Source: an uncultured Streptococcus sp.
Lineage (GTDB): Bacteria > Bacillota > Bacilli > Lactobacillales > Streptococcaceae
Assembly: GCF_943912555.1 (NCBI RefSeq)
Contig: NZ_CALTUR010000023.1
Span: 1-19,370, forward strand
DNA: 19,370 nt
Reading direction: 5' to 3'
Part shown: positions 17,501 to 19,370 of the stretch, in pieces
Layout: every line of letters starts with the position of its first letter
Position numbering within the stretch: the first letter of the stretch is position 1
Made by a program: the position numbers and the translations under genes
The notes under the pieces: generated by a model
What the model saw: only the letters and a program-made list of their open reading frames with translations
Told to the model about the DNA's origin: nothing
Database searches by the model: none

Positions 17501-18961
17501 CTAGTTCTCCTTTCTCTTAATGACGTTGATGTGATTGACCTCAGGATCTTCCGTCCCTTGGAGAGAGCAACCACGTTCCTTGGCAAATTGGATATAGTCG
17601 ACAATTTCTCGTGTAATGCGTTCACCAGGAGCCAAGATAGGGATTCCTGGAGGGTAACACATAACAAATTCTCCACAGACCTGTCCAACAGACTCATCTA
17701 AGGTCAAACTTTTTCTCTCTGAATAGAAGGCTTCTTGTGGAGACAGCACTAACTCGGGCTGAATATATTCTCCTGCTATCAAGTCCTTCCCATCTCTCGA
17801 GTAAAGTCTCTTGATGTCAGCTAGAGCACCTACCAAGCGCTCGATGTCTTGGATGCGGTCACCAATCGAAATATAGGCCAAGATATTGCCGATATCACCA
17901 AACTCAATCTGAATGTCGTATTCATCTCGCAGGAGGTCATAAACCTCGATACCTGTTAAGCCAATACCCTGAGTGTAAACTGACAGCTTGGTCACATCAA
18001 AGTCACAGACCGACACACCATCTATTAACTCTTTTGAGTAGGCATAGTAACCGCCAATGGCATTGATTTCACGACGAGCATACTCTGATAGTTCAATAAC
18101 CTTCTCAAAGGATTCTTTACCACGAAGGGCTAGATTACGACGTGAAATATCCAGACTCGCCATCAACAGGTAAGAAGCAGATGTTGACTGGGTTAGGTTG
18201 ATGATCTGACGAACGTATTCAGGATTCATCTGCTCTCCGATTAAAAGAAGCGAACTTTGGGTCAAACTCCCACCAGACTTATGCATGGAAACTGCTGCCA
18301 TATCAGCACCTGCATCCATAGCAGAAATTGGAAGTTTATCTGTAAAATGCAAATGCGCTCCGTGGGCTTCATCTACTAAAACCATCATGCCAGCTTCATG
18401 AGCCATTTCTGTCAACCCCTTTAGGTCTGAACAGATTCCGTAGTAAGTAGGATTGTTAATCAAAATGGCCTTGGCATCTGGATGGTCCTTTATGGACTGT
18501 GCTACTCGGTCATTTTCAAGACCTAAAGCGATACCAATCTTAGGATCTACACTCATCTCTATATAGATGGGAATGGCACCACATAGAACCAACGCATTAA
18601 TAGCAGATTTATGGACATTTCGTGGTAAAATAATCTTATCTCCTGCCTTGCAGGTTGACAGAATCATAGTCTGCACCGATGAAGTTGTTCCACCAATCAT
18701 TAAAAAAGCATGACTAGCTCCAAAAGCATCTGCAGCCAATTCCTCTGCATCCCGAATAATCGAAATAGGATGCCCTAAATTATCCAAGGGTTTCATCGAA
18801 TTGACATCAATGCCAACACATTTTTCACCTAACAGTTCGACAAGTTCTGGATTTCCTCGTCCACGCTTGTGACCTGGAACATCAAAGGGAACAATCCTTT
18901 TCTTGCGTAGCTTTACCAAGGCCTCATAAATTGGGGCTTGGTTTTGATCTAACTCTTTCAA
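17501..18961 (-). CDS. speA: PLP-dependent arginine (or lysine) decarboxylase, first gene of the polyamine operon
   Basis: This 486-aa fold-I decarboxylase of the Orn/Lys/Arg family lacks the N-terminal wing domain of E. coli inducible enzymes and resembles Bacillus SpeA. PLP lysine K228 lies in SMHKSGGSLTQSS, the ring-nitrogen Asp D197 in DEAHGAH, and PFDVPGHKRG near residues 25-34 is the family N-terminal motif. Orthologues are often called lysine decarboxylase (cad). The neighbouring aguA and aguB, which need agmatine, argue for arginine as substrate, and to my knowledge the pneumococcal enzyme has been reported to act on arginine. The start is a TTG at 18961: AAAGGAG lies six bases upstream, the next internal Met is residue 56, and the motif-bearing N-terminus must be included. 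A structured leader precedes it. Confidence 0.93.
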   Translation of the reverse strand: MKELDQNQAPIYEALVKLRKKRIVPFDVPGHKRGRGNPELVELLGEKCVGIDVNSMKPLDNLGHPISIIRDAEELAADAFGASHAFLMIGGTTSSVQTMILSTCKAGDKIILPRNVHKSAINALVLCGAIPIYIEMSVDPKIGIALGLENDRVAQSIKDHPDAKAILINNPTYYGICSDLKGLTEMAHEAGMMVLVDEAHGAHLHFTDKLPISAMDAGADMAAVSMHKSGGSLTQSSLLLIGEQMNPEYVRQIINLTQSTSASYLLMASLDISRRNLALRGKESFEKVIELSEYARREINAIGGYYAYSKELIDGVSVCDFDVTKLSVYTQGIGLTGIEVYDLLRDEYDIQIEFGDIGNILAYISIGDRIQDIERLVGALADIKRLYSRDGKDLIAGEYIQPELVLSPQEAFYSERKSLTLDESVGQVCGEFVMCYPPGIPILAPGERITREIVDYIQFAKERGCSLQGTEDPEVNHINVIKRKEN

Positions 18962-18967
18962 GACATA

Positions 18968-18974
18968 CTCCTTT
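18968..18974 (-). promoter_or_regulatory. Ribosome binding site that decides the speA TTG start
   Basis: AAAGGAG on the minus strand is a near-perfect Shine-Dalgarno, six bases before the TTG at 18961. An ATG at 18964-18966 is only one base from it and opens a frame of just two codons (Met-Ser-stop). The five bases CCTTT of minus-strand RNA at 19012-19016 could pair with AAAGG and mask it. Confidence 0.75.
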
Positions 18975-18984
18975 ACTGTATTTG

Positions 18985-19012
18985 TAGCGCCTCAAGAAGA
19001 CGAAGGCGACTA
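18985..19012 (-). other. Hairpin between the leader terminator and the speA ribosome binding site
   Basis: In minus-strand RNA CGCCT (19004-19008) and AGGCG (18988-18992) pair around an 11-base loop, extended by UAG and CUA across a single-base bulge. The loop is large and no T tract follows, so it is not a terminator. It could bring the CCTTT at 19012-19016 close to the ribosome binding site. Confidence 0.5.
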
Positions 19013-19026
19013 AAGGTTGACTCATG

Positions 19027-19053
19027 AAAAAAGAGCAGGTTTTCACCTGCTCT
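19027..19053 (-). terminator. Strong intrinsic terminator upstream of speA
   Basis: Minus-strand RNA reads AGAGCAGG-UGAAAA-CCUGCUCU followed by U residues (A tract at 19027-19032). It has an eight-pair stem, a six-base loop and a run of six T residues, and is the best terminator in the window. It ends about 66 bases before the speA start, in the direction of the operon. No T tract follows it on the plus strand. Confidence 0.88.
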
Positions 19054-19165
19054 GCAATCTTCTGACGTTTTTATGTTTGTTTCTTTTGAGTATGTCTGTT
19101 CCTGATGTTTCCTAACTCTCTAGTAGCAAATATTACGTACTTTATTGATCGTTTCACAAGATGAC

Positions 19166-19290
19166 GTGTGCTTTCACCACACTAAAATTTATGAATTAGG
19201 ACAAACGTCCTAACATCAACTTATAAAAGTAGGCTTTTAACCCTATCAATAATGTGGCTTTTCAACCACGCTTCGGCATTCAACCCTGCC
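19166..19290 (-). repeat. Series of small hairpins with similar U(U)GAAA(A) loops
   Basis: In minus-strand RNA four short hairpins share a loop pattern. GGCA-GGGUUGAA-UGCC is at 19275-19290, GUGG-UUGAAAAG-CCAC at about 19254-19269, UAGG-GUUAAAAG-CCUA at 19230-19245, and GUGUG-GUGAAAG-CACAC at 19166-19182. The terminator hairpin at 19033-19052 has the loop UGAAAA. Stems differ while loops resemble each other, the pattern expected if the loops are what is recognised. Confidence 0.55.
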
Positions 19291-19308
19291 TGTCCGTAGG
19301 CATTTTTT
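19287..19308 (+). terminator. Possible plus-strand terminator opposite the leader
   Basis: On the plus strand TGCCT-GTCCGT-AGGCA is followed by six T residues. The stem has only five pairs. It could end a plus-strand (antisense) transcript, or be only the mirror of the leader structure. No good plus-strand promoter was found between 19060 and 19280. Confidence 0.4.
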
Positions 19309-19359
19309 ACTCGGGTTTATATTTGCTAGAAAACATCATCTCATTTTCTAAGCTTTATT

Positions 19360-19368
19360 ACTATAACA
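19360..19368 (-). promoter_or_regulatory. Possible extended -10 promoter of the speA leader
   Basis: The minus strand reads TGTTATAGT, an extended -10 with one mismatch, placed so that transcription would begin near 19353, just before the first leader hairpin. The -35 region lies outside the window. Confidence 0.4.
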
Positions 19369-19370
19369 TG

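Larger units (their letters stand above)
19027..19353 (-). ncRNA. Candidate structured leader RNA or small RNA upstream of the polyamine operon
   Basis: This lies in the only stretch of the window over 300 bases without a gene (18962-19370). In minus-strand RNA, in order, I see: UAGAAAA/UUUUCUA (19327-19350); UGCCU/AGGCA (19287-19302), which competes with GGCA/UGCC (19275-19290); GUGG/CCAC; UAGG/CCUA; UUAGGAC/GUCCUAA (19196-19213); GUGUG/CACAC (19166-19182); a less structured A-rich part (about 19054-19165); and the terminator hairpin. Strand is inferred from the terminator and from a TGTTATAGT at the right edge. It could be an attenuator or riboswitch for speA, or a separate RNA of up to about 320 nt. 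A shorter start is possible: TTGATA and TATAAG, 18 bases apart near 19219-19248, would give about 170 nt. It matches no riboswitch consensus I know. The asd RNA family of lactic acid bacteria is one known class to compare. Confidence 0.5.

Noticed and set aside
18985..19020. Resemblance of the GAAGGCGAC region to part of a pneumococcal BOX element
   Set aside because: Only a few bases agree, and the boxA and boxC ends are absent. The bases are better explained by the local CGCCT/AGGCG hairpin.
19248..19345. Tiny leader-peptide frames in the speA leader, such as Met-Pro-Lys-Arg-Gly-stop near 19279 and a ten-residue frame near 19333-19342
   Set aside because: Ribosome binding sites are weak or absent, the peptides are no longer than chance would give, and none is clearly enriched in Arg codons. 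A peptide-based attenuator cannot be excluded but is not supported.
19033..19350. tmRNA, RNase P RNA, lysine riboswitch or T-box
   Set aside because: None of the hallmark sequences I know (tmRNA ends and tag frame, RNase P conserved core, L-box conserved loops, T-box AGGGUGGNACCGCG) is present.

Overview
The window looks like a chromosomal segment of a Mitis-group Streptococcus (S. pneumoniae, S. mitis or S. oralis-like). The grounds are low-GC sequence, strong AGGAG ribosome binding sites, several extended -10 (TGnTATAAT) promoters, RexA and RexB of the lengths I remember for streptococci (1216 and 1091 aa), and a polyamine operon whose proteins read almost like the pneumococcal ones. Species and synteny statements are from memory. 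I see no insertion sequence, phage gene, tRNA, rRNA or CRISPR array.

Layout. (1) Bases 1-7785, minus strand: a rex operon, rexB-rexA plus a third gene cut off by the left edge. It encodes the RexAB helicase-nuclease and a small putative zinc-binding protein of unknown role. (2) 7786-8703, plus strand: a Cof/YidA-type HAD phosphatase, transcribed divergently from rexB and closed by a terminator. (3) 8704-12131: a two-gene ABC exporter of the BcrAB/lantibiotic-immunity type (plus strand) facing a two-component system (minus strand), with a shared bidirectional terminator between them. An 11-bp-period direct repeat lies just upstream of the exporter promoter and is a candidate operator for the response regulator. 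(4) 12156-18961, minus strand: a six-gene polyamine operon in the order speA, speE, carboxyspermidine dehydrogenase, nspC, aguA, aguB. Genes overlap by 1-4 bp or are 0-9 bp apart. Together the enzymes turn arginine into agmatine, N-carbamoylputrescine and putrescine. Putrescine can then become spermidine through carboxyspermidine or, in principle, through an aminopropyl transfer by SpeE.

(5) 18962-19370: 409 bases without a gene, and the most interesting part of the window. Read on the minus strand it holds a possible promoter at the right edge and a train of small hairpins. Several of these share a U(U)GAAA(A)-type loop, and the last one is a strong intrinsic terminator with six U residues. 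That terminator lies about 70 bases before the speA start. I see no good promoter between it and speA, so the region could be a conditional leader (attenuator or riboswitch-like) for the polyamine operon, or an independent small RNA placed next to it. I do not recognise it as a known riboswitch class.
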